64,000 nucleotides of DNA from Chitinophaga sp. S165 (GCF_003182155.1 NZ_QGTG01000003.1:124001-188000), one strand, 5' to 3'. Shown: positions 52,303-61,514, numbered from the stretch's first letter. Translations and numbers: made by a program. The notes: generated by a model not told the origin, from the letters alone.

Positions 52303-53043
52303 ATGGCAGGCAAACGGAACTTAAAAATTGCATTTATAACGCTATTAATTACCCTTTGTATTGTGGGTGCTTCCTGGTGGGTATACCTGTCTTTTACCTT
52401 TGTATCATTTGAGCCGCTTGCGCTGAATGATAAAAAAGAACTGGTAGTGGCAAAGGTTCCTGATGATTTCTATAAAAATCTGCTTGTTGTATTGGATGGT
52501 TATCATATAGAACATAAGCCGGATGTTGGGGGACAATTGAAGCTGCCGCTTAAAGTAGCAAACGATAAACAGCTCATACGGGAGTTAACGGAAAAGGCAC
52601 AGGATATTATGTGGCTGTATAACCACACAAAGGAGAGAGGCCCTTCGTTTCCCTGCAAAGGGGAAGGATATGAAGGGTTTGTATTGAAAAGAGGAAGACC
52701 CGATTTTATCGGCGGTGATAGTGCTATAGATGTTGATCTCACCTGCGGGGAAGTAGCGCTTGCAGAACAGATATTGCATACGAGGGTTGACGCGGCGGGG
52801 GGCCTGAAGGCATGGCACATAAGATATGAATTTCCAGACTATTACCGTCAATATATAGGCTACCGCAATGCAAAGGGAGAAGTCGTTGTATATATCAGCC
52901 TCTTACTCCGGCGCGGAAACACAATTTCACAGCTCCGGCGTCATCTGGTTTTAGTGGAAGATGGAGGCAGCGCTTATTGGCAGGTAGAGGTAAACCTGAA
53001 TACGAAGGCTATCGGTCAACTATCGGTAAATGGGTCGGCGTAG
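52303..53043 (+). CDS. Hypothetical membrane-anchored protein
   Basis: 246 residues, no family recognised. One N-terminal membrane helix (IAFITLLITLCIVGASWWVY) leaves a soluble outer part. Segments of note: KVPDDFYKNLLVVLDGYHIE, GPSFPCKGEGYEGFVLKRG, IDVDLTCGEVALAEQILHTR. The two Cys (PCKG and LTCG) may pair. A charged C-terminal beta-rich half ends QVEVNLNTKAIGQLSVNGSA. Codon use is like its neighbours. Likely a real gene by length, GC and a TM-then-domain layout; the function is unknown. Confidence 0.65.
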   Translation: MAGKRNLKIAFITLLITLCIVGASWWVYLSFTFVSFEPLALNDKKELVVAKVPDDFYKNLLVVLDGYHIEHKPDVGGQLKLPLKVANDKQLIRELTEKAQDIMWLYNHTKERGPSFPCKGEGYEGFVLKRGRPDFIGGDSAIDVDLTCGEVALAEQILHTRVDAAGGLKAWHIRYEFPDYYRQYIGYRNAKGEVVVYISLLLRRGNTISQLRRHLVLVEDGGSAYWQVEVNLNTKAIGQLSVNGSA

Positions 53044-53151
53044 TTCCTCTTAAGTCTCTGATAAATTTTTACCGGACACATTGTTAGTTAAATACAAATA
53101 GTTAAATTAGATAACTTTATATATCAGGAATGTTTAATTAAAACGTAAACT

Positions 53152-53823
53152 ATGAAGCAAACAGTACCCGCTTTTATCCTGCTGCTCACTTTAGCAGCAT
53201 GTGGTGGCGCCAATTCTGACAAAGCAAAAACAGACGAAAAACAAGAAGCTGCGGCAGCTACCGGTGCAGCGTATGCCATCGACACAACAACTACATCTGT
53301 TCAATGGCGTGCAACACACAAAGGCGGATTCGCCCCTCGCTTTGGAACCATTAAAGTATCCGATGGTAGCCTGAATGTAGAAAACGGAGCAATTACCGGT
53401 GGCAGTTTTGATGTAAACCTGCATACCCTGTTGACAGATACAGCATCTGTAACAGAACCGGATAAGAAAGCTTCTGACTTAACAGGGCACTTGAAAAGCC
53501 CGGATTTCTTTGATGTTGAGAAACATCCGACAGCGAAGTTCGTTATCACCAGCGTAACGCCATATGACAGTACAAAAGAAAAGAGCCTGCTGCCTGGTGC
53601 AACTAATCTTATCAGCGGTAATCTGACCCTGAAAGATAGTACCCTGAACATCACTTTCCCTGCACAGGTATCTGTTAACGAAGGTGAAGTTACCGCCAAT
53701 GCTAAATTCGTAATTGACAGAAGCGCATGGGGCATCAGCTATAAAACAGAAGGCAGCCCTGAAAACTGGGCGATCAGCAAAGATGTTGAGATCGGCTTCA
53801 GTCTGAAGGCGGTAAAGAAATAA
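53152..53823 (+). CDS. YceI-family lipoprotein
   Basis: 223 residues. A lipobox LLTLAACGGAN marks lipid attachment at the Cys (about residue 22). A charged linker with Lys/Glu/Ala follows. The YceI lipocalin-like barrel then shows TTTSVQWRATHKGGFAPRFG, SFDVNLHTLLTDTA, HLKSPDFFDVEKHPTAKFVI and IDRSAWGISYKTEG. YceI proteins bind isoprenoid-like lipids and are often induced by base, osmotic or oxidative stress. Single gene with its own terminator. Confidence 0.94.
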   Translation: MKQTVPAFILLLTLAACGGANSDKAKTDEKQEAAAATGAAYAIDTTTTSVQWRATHKGGFAPRFGTIKVSDGSLNVENGAITGGSFDVNLHTLLTDTASVTEPDKKASDLTGHLKSPDFFDVEKHPTAKFVITSVTPYDSTKEKSLLPGATNLISGNLTLKDSTLNITFPAQVSVNEGEVTANAKFVIDRSAWGISYKTEGSPENWAISKDVEIGFSLKAVKK

Positions 53824-53862
53824 GGTTTCTTTGACCGTTTAAAGGTATCAGATAAGAAATGA

Positions 53863-53895
53863 GCAGCCAGGCATTCAATATGCCTGGCTGCTTTC
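53863..53895 (+). terminator. Rho-independent terminator after the YceI gene
   Basis: A perfect 12-bp stem (GCAGCCAGGCAT / ATGCCTGGCTGC) with loop TCAAT, followed by TTTCGTT, 39 bp after the stop. Confidence 0.85.
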
Positions 53896-54007
53896 GTTAA
53901 AAGCGTATAAAAGTACTCAGTAAAGTACTTACTACTCATAGATTGTTGCTGGGAGGGAGTGATAACTTACTTATTTTAGGGTATCACCTACAACTAAAAC
54001 CCTGATA

Positions 54008-54580
54008 ATGACCTCGGAAAAACTAAACGAATTAAGAGAAGACCTATCTGTGAAATCTAAAAATGGTATTGCATTTACCTTATCCGGAAGTCTATTATGG
54101 CTCATAATGGCTTATGTATGGACACTCCGGTTCAGCGCATATGACCGATCTATCCTGGTATTTTTCGCAGGAGCCCCTTTACTGCCAATGGCCTTTTTAC
54201 TGTCCAAGTTGTTTAAGACGCCCTGGAAAAACGACAATCCTTTACAATCTTTGGCCATTTGGCTAAATGTTGCACAGTTATTCTATTTCCCGTTTTTAAT
54301 CTTTACGATGATAAAAATGCCGGAGTATTTTATCATGGTGTATGCTATCATTACAGGGGCGCACTTTTTCCCATTCGCCTGGTTTTATAACACCCGGTGG
54401 TATGCGATATTTGCCGGTGTCATTGCGTTGGGAGCGTTACTGCTAGGTCTGATATTGGATAATAGCCAGATGTATTTTATTCCCCTGTTTACAGCCATTA
54501 CGTTGATCGCATTAACGGCATGTCTCTATTTTGACAGTGCGAAAAGACTAAAGCAAAACTACCAGTTATCGAAGGGATAG
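54008..54580 (+). CDS. Hypothetical polytopic membrane protein
   Basis: 190 residues with about six hydrophobic segments (GIAFTLSGSLLWLIMAYVWT, ILVFFAGAPLLPMAFLLSKL, YIFMVYAI-like: EYFIMVYAIITGAHFFPFAW, WYAIFAGVIALGALLLGLIL, PLFTAITLIALTACLYFDS). The N-terminus is acidic and cytoplasmic (MTSEKLNELREDLSVKSKN). It resembles small unassigned membrane proteins of Firmicutes and Bacteroidota, but I could not name the family with confidence. It is convergent with the alpha/beta hydrolase, and the coding regions overlap by 15 bp. Confidence 0.75.
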   Translation: MTSEKLNELREDLSVKSKNGIAFTLSGSLLWLIMAYVWTLRFSAYDRSILVFFAGAPLLPMAFLLSKLFKTPWKNDNPLQSLAIWLNVAQLFYFPFLIFTMIKMPEYFIMVYAIITGAHFFPFAWFYNTRWYAIFAGVIALGALLLGLILDNSQMYFIPLFTAITLIALTACLYFDSAKRLKQNYQLSKG

Positions 54581-55438
54581 TCCGTCAAGGAAATTCCGGA
54601 TCTCTTCGCCGATCACGTTTAAATGAGTTTCCAACGCAAAGTGTCCTGTGTCGTAAAACCTGACAATGGCGTTAGGAAGGTCTTTCTTAAACGCTTCAGC
54701 GCCAGCCGGAATAAAGTATGGGTCCTTTTCTCCCCAGGTGGCCAGAAATGGCGGCTGATACTTCCTGAAGTATTCGTGGAACGCCGGATAAAGGGCTACA
54801 TTGGTAGCGTAGTCTTTGAAAAGATCAAGTTGGATTTCCTCATTTTCAGACCGGTCCATAAAGAACTGGTCCAAGGTGTATGATTCCGGTGCGATAAGAC
54901 TTTTGTCGGGCGCGCCGGTGAAATATTGCCATTGAATAGAATCGGCGGTTGATGTTACCCTGAGACTATTCCGGTTTTCTGCTGTCGGTTCATTCCAGTA
55001 TTTTTCGAGCAAGCTCCATCCGTTGCTCAAACCTTCTTTATAGGCATTGCCATTCTGGGAAATAATGGCAGTGATCTTTTCCGGATTGGCGAGTGCAAGC
55101 CGGTAACCTACAGGCGCACCATAGTCAAATACCTGTATGGCAAACCTGTCCACTTTCAACAGGTCAAGTAATCCCTGCACATACTTTGTTAAGTTATCAA
55201 AAGTGTAACTGAACGCTTTATAATGCGGTGCATCAGAATAGCCGAACCCGATCAGGTCAGGGGCAATGACATGATATTTATCCGCTAACATCGGGATCAG
55301 GTCCCTGTACATATGAGATGATGTGGGGTAGCCGTGAAGCAGCACCACTACCGGACCATCATCCGGACCTGCTTCGCGGTAAAATACATTCAGGTCATCT
55401 ACTTTTACTTTGTGATAATGTGTTACCGGGCGTTTCAT
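54566..55438 (-). CDS. Asp-nucleophile alpha/beta hydrolase, copy 1 (last gene of the Egt cluster)
   Basis: 290 residues. Haloalkane dehalogenase/epoxide-hydrolase-like core: oxyanion LLHGYPTSSHMYRDL, nucleophile Asp in VFDYGAPVGYRLA, acid in WGEKDPYF and His in DTGHFALETH. The elbow has Asp where esterases carry Ser. It is a close paralog of the gene at 60645-61514 (well over half identical by eye, same length and start MK-x-x-x-x-x-Y-x-K-x-KV). The two paralogs bracket the operon. Last of seven closely spaced minus-strand genes, 25 bp after the flavin reductase. Confidence 0.92.
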   Translation of the reverse strand: MKRPVTHYHKVKVDDLNVFYREAGPDDGPVVVLLHGYPTSSHMYRDLIPMLADKYHVIAPDLIGFGYSDAPHYKAFSYTFDNLTKYVQGLLDLLKVDRFAIQVFDYGAPVGYRLALANPEKITAIISQNGNAYKEGLSNGWSLLEKYWNEPTAENRNSLRVTSTADSIQWQYFTGAPDKSLIAPESYTLDQFFMDRSENEEIQLDLFKDYATNVALYPAFHEYFRKYQPPFLATWGEKDPYFIPAGAEAFKKDLPNAIVRFYDTGHFALETHLNVIGEEIRNFLDGLSLR

Positions 55439-55463
55439 TTTATAAAATTGATTTGAATGATAA

Positions 55464-56009
55464 TCAGAGCTTATTTAACTGTGCTCCGATATGGTAATAG
55501 GTTGACTGGAACCATAACAGCGGTTTACCGTTGTTACACATACGGATGCTTTCTACTTTGCCGATCACAATGGTATGGTCATGGCGATCGAGTGTTTCCT
55601 CAACAATACATTCAATAGACGCAAGTGCTTCCTTCAATACCTGGGTACCGGAGGGAAGTGTTATCCACTCCGCACCGGTATAGCGGTCATTCCCTTTGAT
55701 GCCGCCAATACCGATAAAACGATCGGCAATATCTGCATGCTGGTCTTTCATAAAATTGACACCAAAGCGGCCTGATTTTAACAAGGTTTCCCGGGAGGAT
55801 GAGGTTTTGTTGATACACAGGATCAGGCTTGGAGGATCTGTTGAAAATGATGATACTGAAGTAGCCACAAATCCGGTACGGTCTTCGGCATTGCCAACTG
55901 TTATTACTGATACAGCTCCGGTAAGTTCCCGCAATGCCTTGCGGAACTCGGCAGCCGGTACGTCCATCGTAGTGGATGTCTTTTCCTGGGAAGAGTTTGA
56001 ATGGTCCAT
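55464..56009 (-). CDS. Flavin reductase (RutF/HpaC-type, FMN-binding)
   Basis: 181 residues. The flavin reductase barrel shows FRKALRELTGAVSVITVGN, GFVATSVSSFSTDPPSLILC, GRFGVNFMKDQHADI, and closing HTIVIGKVESIRMCNNGKPL. The family reduces FMN or FAD with NAD(P)H and passes it to a partner monooxygenase. Here the partner is almost surely the LLM-class protein encoded just upstream (112 bp). Sixth gene of the operon. Confidence 0.9.
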   Translation of the reverse strand: MDHSNSSQEKTSTTMDVPAAEFRKALRELTGAVSVITVGNAEDRTGFVATSVSSFSTDPPSLILCINKTSSSRETLLKSGRFGVNFMKDQHADIADRFIGIGGIKGNDRYTGAEWITLPSGTQVLKEALASIECIVEETLDRHDHTIVIGKVESIRMCNNGKPLLWFQSTYYHIGAQLNKL

Positions 56010-56121
56010 GACTGTTTATTTTGATAAAAGTGTAGATCTGTTATCTGACAAGCTATATGACAGCTAAAGTGTTACCGGCAGTGCCTGCAATCACTGCCGG
56101 TTTTGCCGATTTTGAAAGATA

Positions 56122-57477
56122 TCAGCCGTTGTTGATCAATGCATGTTGGACAGCGAATTGGTTAGAAGGCCTGGGAAGGTTCAAACGTTCGCGTAGCGTT
56201 CCCTGTCCATATGTTGATGGTACCAATCCTCTCTTGCGTAATTCGGGTACAACTTCTTTCATAAATCGCATCCAGTCTTCCGGTATTGTCGGGAACATCA
56301 GGTTAAAACCATCTGCTGCTCCCGCAGTGAACCACTCTTCAAACTGATCGGCAATTTCATTCGGCGTTCCTTTTATAGTTGGTGCGCTACCTGCATTTGC
56401 CACTATGCGCGCTACTTCGCGTAATGACAGTCCTTCCTGTTTATACTGTTTTACTTTTGCGAGGTTAGTGCGTTGTCCGTTGAAATTTGTTTCATCCGGT
56501 AAATCGGGGATAGGCCCGTCTAATGGAAATCCGGACAAATCTATCCCTACCCAGCTTGAAACAAGATCGATACCCACCTGTTCAGGAACAAGGCTTTCAA
56601 GAAGGGCTTCTTTCTGTGCCGCTTCTTCTCTGGATGAGGCTACAATAGGCAGAATGCCCGGAAGGACCTTCAATGCTGAAGAAGGCCGGCCGTATTTAGC
56701 AAGTCTTACATCGAAGTCTTCGCGATAAGCTTTGCCTTCCTCAATAGAACGAAGCAAGGCAAAATTCATATCCGCATGTCTTGCAGCAAGGTCCTTACCA
56801 TCATTAGATCCTCCTGCCTGTACGATGAGCGGATGGCCCTGAAGAGGACGTGGTACGTTCAGCGGACCGCGAACTTTAAAAAAGTCACCTGTATGATTGA
56901 CATGATGTACCTTATGGCTATCTGCAAAGAGACCTGTTGTTTTATTCATCAAAACCGCATCATCCTCCCAACTGTCCCAAAGCGCCTTTACAACATCGAG
57001 ATATTCTGCTGCCCGCTGATACCGGGTGCGGTGCTCGATACTGGCATCCCTGCCATAGTTCATTGCTTCTTCATTCATTCCGGATGTAACAACATTCCAA
57101 CCCGCGCGGCCTTTACTCAGATGGTCCAGTGAGGCAAATTTACGGGCAAGGTTATACGGCTCCGAATAAGATGCCGAGACAGTAGAGATCAGACCGATCT
57201 TTTTTGTGACTGCTGAAAGTGCGGACAGCAGTGTGATGGGTTCGAGGCGTGCGTTGGCGTAGTGAGGAATATTGCTCTGAAAGGAATCCCATATACCAAC
57301 ATGGTCTGCGAGGAAGATGGCATCTATACAAGCCTCCTCCGCGGCTATGGCTAAACGCTGGTAATAATCCAGTTCAAAAATCTCAGGACCGGGAGCGGTG
57401 GGGTAGCGCCACGACATCCGGTTATCTCCTTGTGGATTAAAGAAGAATGCTGTCAGGATTAAATGTTTGTTGGCCAT
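56122..57477 (-). CDS. LLM-class FMN-dependent monooxygenase (NtaA/SnaA/DszA family)
   Basis: 451 residues, the usual length of the family. TIM-barrel with MANKHLILTAFFFNPQGDN, ACIDAIFLADHVGIWDSFQS, GLISTVSASYSEPYNLARKF, HLSKGRAGWNVVTSG and HPLIVQAGGSNDGKDLAARH. The NtaA/SnaA/DszA branch uses reduced flavin from a separate reductase, which is encoded next. Members oxidise nitrilotriacetate, pristinamycin intermediates and sulfones, so C-N or C-S bond attack is in range. The substrate here is unknown. Fifth gene of the operon, 68 bp after the SDR. Confidence 0.93.
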   Translation of the reverse strand: MANKHLILTAFFFNPQGDNRMSWRYPTAPGPEIFELDYYQRLAIAAEEACIDAIFLADHVGIWDSFQSNIPHYANARLEPITLLSALSAVTKKIGLISTVSASYSEPYNLARKFASLDHLSKGRAGWNVVTSGMNEEAMNYGRDASIEHRTRYQRAAEYLDVVKALWDSWEDDAVLMNKTTGLFADSHKVHHVNHTGDFFKVRGPLNVPRPLQGHPLIVQAGGSNDGKDLAARHADMNFALLRSIEEGKAYREDFDVRLAKYGRPSSALKVLPGILPIVASSREEAAQKEALLESLVPEQVGIDLVSSWVGIDLSGFPLDGPIPDLPDETNFNGQRTNLAKVKQYKQEGLSLREVARIVANAGSAPTIKGTPNEIADQFEEWFTAGAADGFNLMFPTIPEDWMRFMKEVVPELRKRGLVPSTYGQGTLRERLNLPRPSNQFAVQHALINNG

Positions 57478-57545
57478 GATCTTATTGATTTATTGTTAAT
57501 TGGAATAGCTCCGGCAAATTGGGATGCCAGGTAACAAGTGTGGAA

Positions 57546-58316
57546 TTATATAGATCTTACTTCTCCGCCATCCATCCTGATGGCTGTGCCGATCAGCCAT
57601 TTGGCTGCAGGCGATACCATGAAGGCGATCATTTCTGCAATCTCTTCCGGCTTCCCATAACGCTCGATTTGCGCGTTGGCGAGGAATTGTGTCCCGGCTT
57701 CCTCAATGAAAAGGTTATTCTCTGCCGCCCACTTTTTCAGAAAGTTGATACGGCGGTTACTCATAACAGGCCCCGGCAACAGGCTGTTTACCTGCACTCC
57801 GTCTATAATGCCCTGTTCCGCGAAAGCTTTTGCAAGCGCGCAGATGGCGGCATTGATGGTAGCAACAGCTGCGAAAGCAGGTTTCGGCGCTTCTGCAGAG
57901 TTACCGGAGATAAATACGACCGAGCCTTTTGACGCTTTCAGTAAAGGCCATGCTTTGATAGTTAGCCGTCTGGCGCCGTGCAGCTTACTTTCTGCACCTG
58001 CATTCCATTGTTCATCTGTCATTTCAAACAGGTGTATCTGTGGAACAGCGCCAGCTATATTACAGAGTGCATCGATGCGGCCAAATCTGTTTTGAGTATG
58101 GCTGATCACCAGCTCTGCTGCTTCGGGGCTCTCCAGGTCTGCGGTGATTACTAACGGCTCGGCTCCGGCTTCTTTAATAAGTTCAGCAGTTTTATTCAGC
58201 TCCTCTTCTTTGCGTCCGACAAGCACGATACCCTTAAAATCCTTTGCCAGTCGTATTGAAGTAGCCCGGCCAATACCGGCGCTGGCGCCGGTTACAATTG
58301 CGATCTTTGTTTCCAT
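57546..58316 (-). CDS. SDR-fold protein lacking the catalytic Tyr and Lys
   Basis: 256 residues. The Rossmann part is intact (IVTGASAGIGRATSIRLAKD; ITADLESPEA; CNIAG in place of NNAG). Catalytic-Ser region VVFISGNSAEAPK is present. Where classical SDRs have YxxxK, this protein reads VATIN (residues 151-155, in FAAVATINAAICALAKAFAE), so both Tyr and Lys are gone. The C-terminus is normal (RYGKPEEIAEMIAFMVSPAA). It may bind NAD(P) or a metabolite without classical redox chemistry. Fourth gene of the operon, 30 bp after EgtD. Confidence 0.9.
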   Translation of the reverse strand: METKIAIVTGASAGIGRATSIRLAKDFKGIVLVGRKEEELNKTAELIKEAGAEPLVITADLESPEAAELVISHTQNRFGRIDALCNIAGAVPQIHLFEMTDEQWNAGAESKLHGARRLTIKAWPLLKASKGSVVFISGNSAEAPKPAFAAVATINAAICALAKAFAEQGIIDGVQVNSLLPGPVMSNRRINFLKKWAAENNLFIEEAGTQFLANAQIERYGKPEEIAEMIAFMVSPAAKWLIGTAIRMDGGEVRSI

Positions 58317-58346
58317 AAATGATGTTGCTAAGTTGTTAAGTGTTGC

Positions 58347-59357
58347 TTAAATCGCTTCCCATACGGCGTCTACAAACCAGTTCCGTTGATCATAAAATTG
58401 ACCGGAGATCTTAAAGCCGGATCGTTTGGCCATCAGTTCAATTTCATTGAACGCGTATTTTTGTGAGATCTCCATAAAAATGCATTCCCCATTTTTGAAA
58501 CGGATCTCTTCTGCGCCTGTGTTGGCGGGTATATACACTACCTGGTCCAGAAGGCTTACCAGGTAACTTTTGCAAGCGCCTGTTGCCGGATCGTATGTAG
58601 GGTAATGTTCAAACTTTGACAGGTCAAAATCTGCATTGAGTTCCCTGTTGATACGCTCTAATAAATTGAGATTGAACTGCCGTGTAATTCCTTCTTTATC
58701 ATTATAGGCAGCGAGAATGGTCTTCGGATCTTTTCTGAGATCAAGACCGATAATGGCCAGATCGCCCTTCTGCATATGGCTGCGTAGTTCGCGGCAGAAC
58801 ATCAGTGCCCTTGTGGGAGGCATGTTGCCAAGATTGGAACCTAAGAACAACAGGACTTTGCGGTTGTCTGATATGGTTGCTGCCTTTTCCAGCATTTCCA
58901 TGTACTCGCCATTGAGGCCGGTAACCTTTAATCCGGGGATGCTTCGAGACAGTTCTGTGCTCAGATAGCTGATGATGTTCGTTGAAATATCGATCGGCAT
59001 ATAGTTAAAATCAGCCGCCTGTTTAACGAGATATTTTAACAGGTAACCAGACTTGGTACAATCGCCTGCGCCAAGTTCGATCAGGTCAAAACTTCCGCCA
59101 TATCTTGTTATTACGGAAGCCAGGTCTGCAGTGCGTTTACTGAATATTTCCAGTTCGCAATCAAATGGATAATATTCCTCGCATCGCATAATGTCCTGGA
59201 ATAATTTATCTCCTTTGATATCGTAGAAATATTTTGATGGCAGATATTTATTTTCCGCCTGCAATCCTTCCAAAACATCCTGATAGAAAGACACTTCATC
59301 TTTTGTCTGAGTGTGTACCACATTCGTTTCGTGGCTATTTATGTTCATTGCATTCAT
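58347..59357 (-). CDS. egtD: L-histidine N-alpha-methyltransferase, EgtD-like
   Basis: 336 residues, the usual EgtD length. The SAM loop is FDLIELGAGDCTKSGYLLKY (about 90-110). Other family stretches: YFYDIKGDKLFQDIMRCEEY and YPFDCELEIF near the N-terminus, MPIDISTNIISYLSTELS, VLLFLGSNLGNMPPTRALMF, and GLDLRKDPKTILAAYND. EgtD trimethylates histidine to hercynine, the first step to ergothioneine. A start at the fourth residue (MNINSHE) is also possible. It lies 33 bp after EgtB. Confidence 0.93.
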   Translation of the reverse strand: MNAMNINSHETNVVHTQTKDEVSFYQDVLEGLQAENKYLPSKYFYDIKGDKLFQDIMRCEEYYPFDCELEIFSKRTADLASVITRYGGSFDLIELGAGDCTKSGYLLKYLVKQAADFNYMPIDISTNIISYLSTELSRSIPGLKVTGLNGEYMEMLEKAATISDNRKVLLFLGSNLGNMPPTRALMFCRELRSHMQKGDLAIIGLDLRKDPKTILAAYNDKEGITRQFNLNLLERINRELNADFDLSKFEHYPTYDPATGACKSYLVSLLDQVVYIPANTGAEEIRFKNGECIFMEISQKYAFNEIELMAKRSGFKISGQFYDQRNWFVDAVWEAI

Positions 59358-59390
59358 AAGATTAAAATTGATTCACATGACACCATATGA

Positions 59391-60569
59391 CTATTTAGCA
59401 AGCCTGATCCCGGTAAACTGCCACCTCAGATCTGTCTGAAAGAAATTGCGGTAAGTATTCCTGCTATGACCTGCAGGCGTTATTTCCGATGCACCACGCA
59501 GTACTTGCTGATTGACCATGAACTTACCATTGTATTCTCCCAGTGCCCCGGGCGCCTGTGCATAGTGAGGATATGGGAGATATGCGCTCTGCGTCCATTC
59601 CCAACGTTGGCCCCAGTCAAAGAGATGAGAAGCCGTTTCCCATTCAAACTCTGTGGGCAGGCGCATTCCCTTCCAGTTAGCAAAAGCGTATGCCTCGAAG
59701 AAGCTTACATGACAAACGGCTTCTTCCTTACGAACTGGTTCAAGTCCCCTGAATGTATAATTCATCCACTGTCCATCCATGAAATGCCAATACAGCGGAG
59801 AAGTGATTTGCTGTTTTCTTACCCAGTCCCAGCCTTCTGCATGCCAGTAGCGGAAGTTCTGATAACCGCCATCATTGATAAATGCGATGTATGCTTCATT
59901 CGTTACAAGCTGGTTACTGATCTCAAATGCAGGAAGATAAACTTTGTGTCTTCCCAGTTCATTGTCCCAGTGAAACCCTTCGCCCTGAAAGCCGATCTCA
60001 TACAACCCTTCTTTTACCGGTACCATCGCCGGTGATTTAACCTGTGATACGGTGGGAGGTAAGTAGTCGCGACGATATGAAGGGAAAAGCGGATTATGTC
60101 CCAGGATGTATTTGATATCGGCATACAATAGCTCCTGGTGTTGTTGCTCATGATTGAGCCCAAGAATGATCAGTTCAGCAATCTCCGCAAGCGAACTGGT
60201 ATCCTGCAGAAATGTGATCATTGCTTCGTCTATGAAGCGCCGGTAACGATATACATCTTTAACAGTAGGGCGACTGAGGTTACCCCGGTCAGTGCGGATC
60301 ACTCTCGCCCCGACAGATTCATAATAGCTGTTAAATACATAATTGTAAGCAGCGTCGAATTCTTTATAATCTGTAGCGTACGATTTTAAAATAAAGGTTT
60401 CGAAGAACCATGTTGTATGTCCAAGATGCCATTTCGGCGGACTTACATCCACGACGGGTTGTACAACGTAATCTTCTGTTTCCAGTGAGATACAGATCTG
60501 CTCAGTCGCTGTACGGACCTGCTTGTACTGCATGATCAGTTCATCTCTTGTTGTCATATACTTTGTCAC
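59391..60569 (-). CDS. egtB: EgtB-like sulfoxide synthase (DinB + FGE-sulfatase domains)
   Basis: 392 residues. The N-terminal DinB-like four-helix domain supplies the iron ligands: HLGHTTWFFE and NHEQQHQELLYADIKYI (H51, H140, H144). The C-terminal FGE-sulfatase-like domain has EISNQLVTNEAYIAFINDGG, FRYWHAEGWDWV and MRLPTEFEWETASHL, ending RNTYRNFFQTDLRWQFTGIR. EgtB joins a cysteine thiol (or gamma-Glu-Cys) to hercynine with oxygen. It lacks the third methyltransferase domain of OvoA, consistent with the separate EgtD downstream. A start at the fifth residue (MTTRDE) is possible. Confidence 0.93.
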   Translation of the reverse strand: MTKYMTTRDELIMQYKQVRTATEQICISLETEDYVVQPVVDVSPPKWHLGHTTWFFETFILKSYATDYKEFDAAYNYVFNSYYESVGARVIRTDRGNLSRPTVKDVYRYRRFIDEAMITFLQDTSSLAEIAELIILGLNHEQQHQELLYADIKYILGHNPLFPSYRRDYLPPTVSQVKSPAMVPVKEGLYEIGFQGEGFHWDNELGRHKVYLPAFEISNQLVTNEAYIAFINDGGYQNFRYWHAEGWDWVRKQQITSPLYWHFMDGQWMNYTFRGLEPVRKEEAVCHVSFFEAYAFANWKGMRLPTEFEWETASHLFDWGQRWEWTQSAYLPYPHYAQAPGALGEYNGKFMVNQQVLRGASEITPAGHSRNTYRNFFQTDLRWQFTGIRLAK

Positions 60570-60644
60570 TGTATGTTAATTTGGGAATCGTAAAAGAGCA
60601 GGATGTTTTGAAAAGACTGTAAAGCGGCATTCTTCTACGCAGGA

Positions 60645-61514
60645 TTATTCCGGTAATTTTTCAAGGAAAGAAAGAATTTCTACAGCAATCTCATTGACAT
60701 GTGTTTCCAGTGCGAAGTGTCCGGTATTAAAGAATTTAACAGTGGCGCCGGGTATATCCTGTTTGAACGCTTCAGCTCCCGGAGGTAAGAAGAAAGGATC
60801 TTTGTTACCCCATACTGCCAGTAAAGCCGGCTGTTTTTCTCTGAAGTATGCCTGGAAGGTAGGGTAGAGGGCTACGTTGGTAGCATAGTCCTTAAAGAGG
60901 TCCAGCTGAATTTCTACATTGCCAGGCTGATCGAGGAAATGCTGGTCGAGCGTGTATGATTCCGGAGCAACCAGTGATTCATCTTCTACACCTGACAGGT
61001 ATTGCCATTTGGTTGTACCTTCTTCCACCATCATTTTGAGTGCGTTCCTGTTTTCGGTAGTGGGTTCATTCCAGTATTTCCGGATGGGATTCCATCCATC
61101 ACTTAACCCTTCCACATAGGCGTTACCGTTCTGTGTAATGATACCCGTGATCTTTTCAGGGTTGTTAACAGCCAGGCGGAAGCCTACGGGAGCGCCATAG
61201 TCAAAAACATATATGGCAAACCGTTTAAGGCCAAGTTGTTCAATGAATCCCTGCATGTGTTTTGCGAGATTGTCGAAGGTATATGTGAAAGACTGATGAT
61301 CTGGTTTATCGGTATAACCAAAACCAGGGAGGTCAGGCGCGATCACATGATATTTCTCGGCCAGCAGCGGGATGAGGTTCCTGAACATATGCGAAGAAGT
61401 AGGATAACCGTGCAGTAGTAACACTACAGGAGCGTTCTCGGGGCCGGTTTCGCGATAGAAGATGTTCAGGTCATTCACTTTGAGTTTGCGATAATTCACG
61501 ACGATTGGTTTCAT
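60645..61514 (-). CDS. Asp-nucleophile alpha/beta hydrolase, copy 2 (first gene of the Egt cluster)
   Basis: 289 residues from ATG 61512-61514 (MKPIVVNYRKLKVNDLNIFY), chosen because it aligns with the start of the paralog at 55438. A start at 61571 would run across the operator-like palindrome. Catalytic residues: LLHGYPTSSHMFRNL, FDYGAPVGFRLAV (Asp nucleophile), WGNKDPFFLPPG (acid), NTGHFALETHVNE (His). It belongs to the haloalkane dehalogenase/epoxide hydrolase type. First gene of the operon; the TetR operator variant at 61562-61579 lies 48 bp upstream. Confidence 0.92.
   Translation of the reverse strand: MKPIVVNYRKLKVNDLNIFYRETGPENAPVVLLLHGYPTSSHMFRNLIPLLAEKYHVIAPDLPGFGYTDKPDHQSFTYTFDNLAKHMQGFIEQLGLKRFAIYVFDYGAPVGFRLAVNNPEKITGIITQNGNAYVEGLSDGWNPIRKYWNEPTTENRNALKMMVEEGTTKWQYLSGVEDESLVAPESYTLDQHFLDQPGNVEIQLDLFKDYATNVALYPTFQAYFREKQPALLAVWGNKDPFFLPPGAEAFKQDIPGATVKFFNTGHFALETHVNEIAVEILSFLEKLPE

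Noticed and set aside
52206..52412. Small plus-strand frame of 68 codons before the hypothetical gene at 52303
   Set aside because: It overlaps the start of that gene in another frame and is AT-rich intergenic sequence with no signal or domain.
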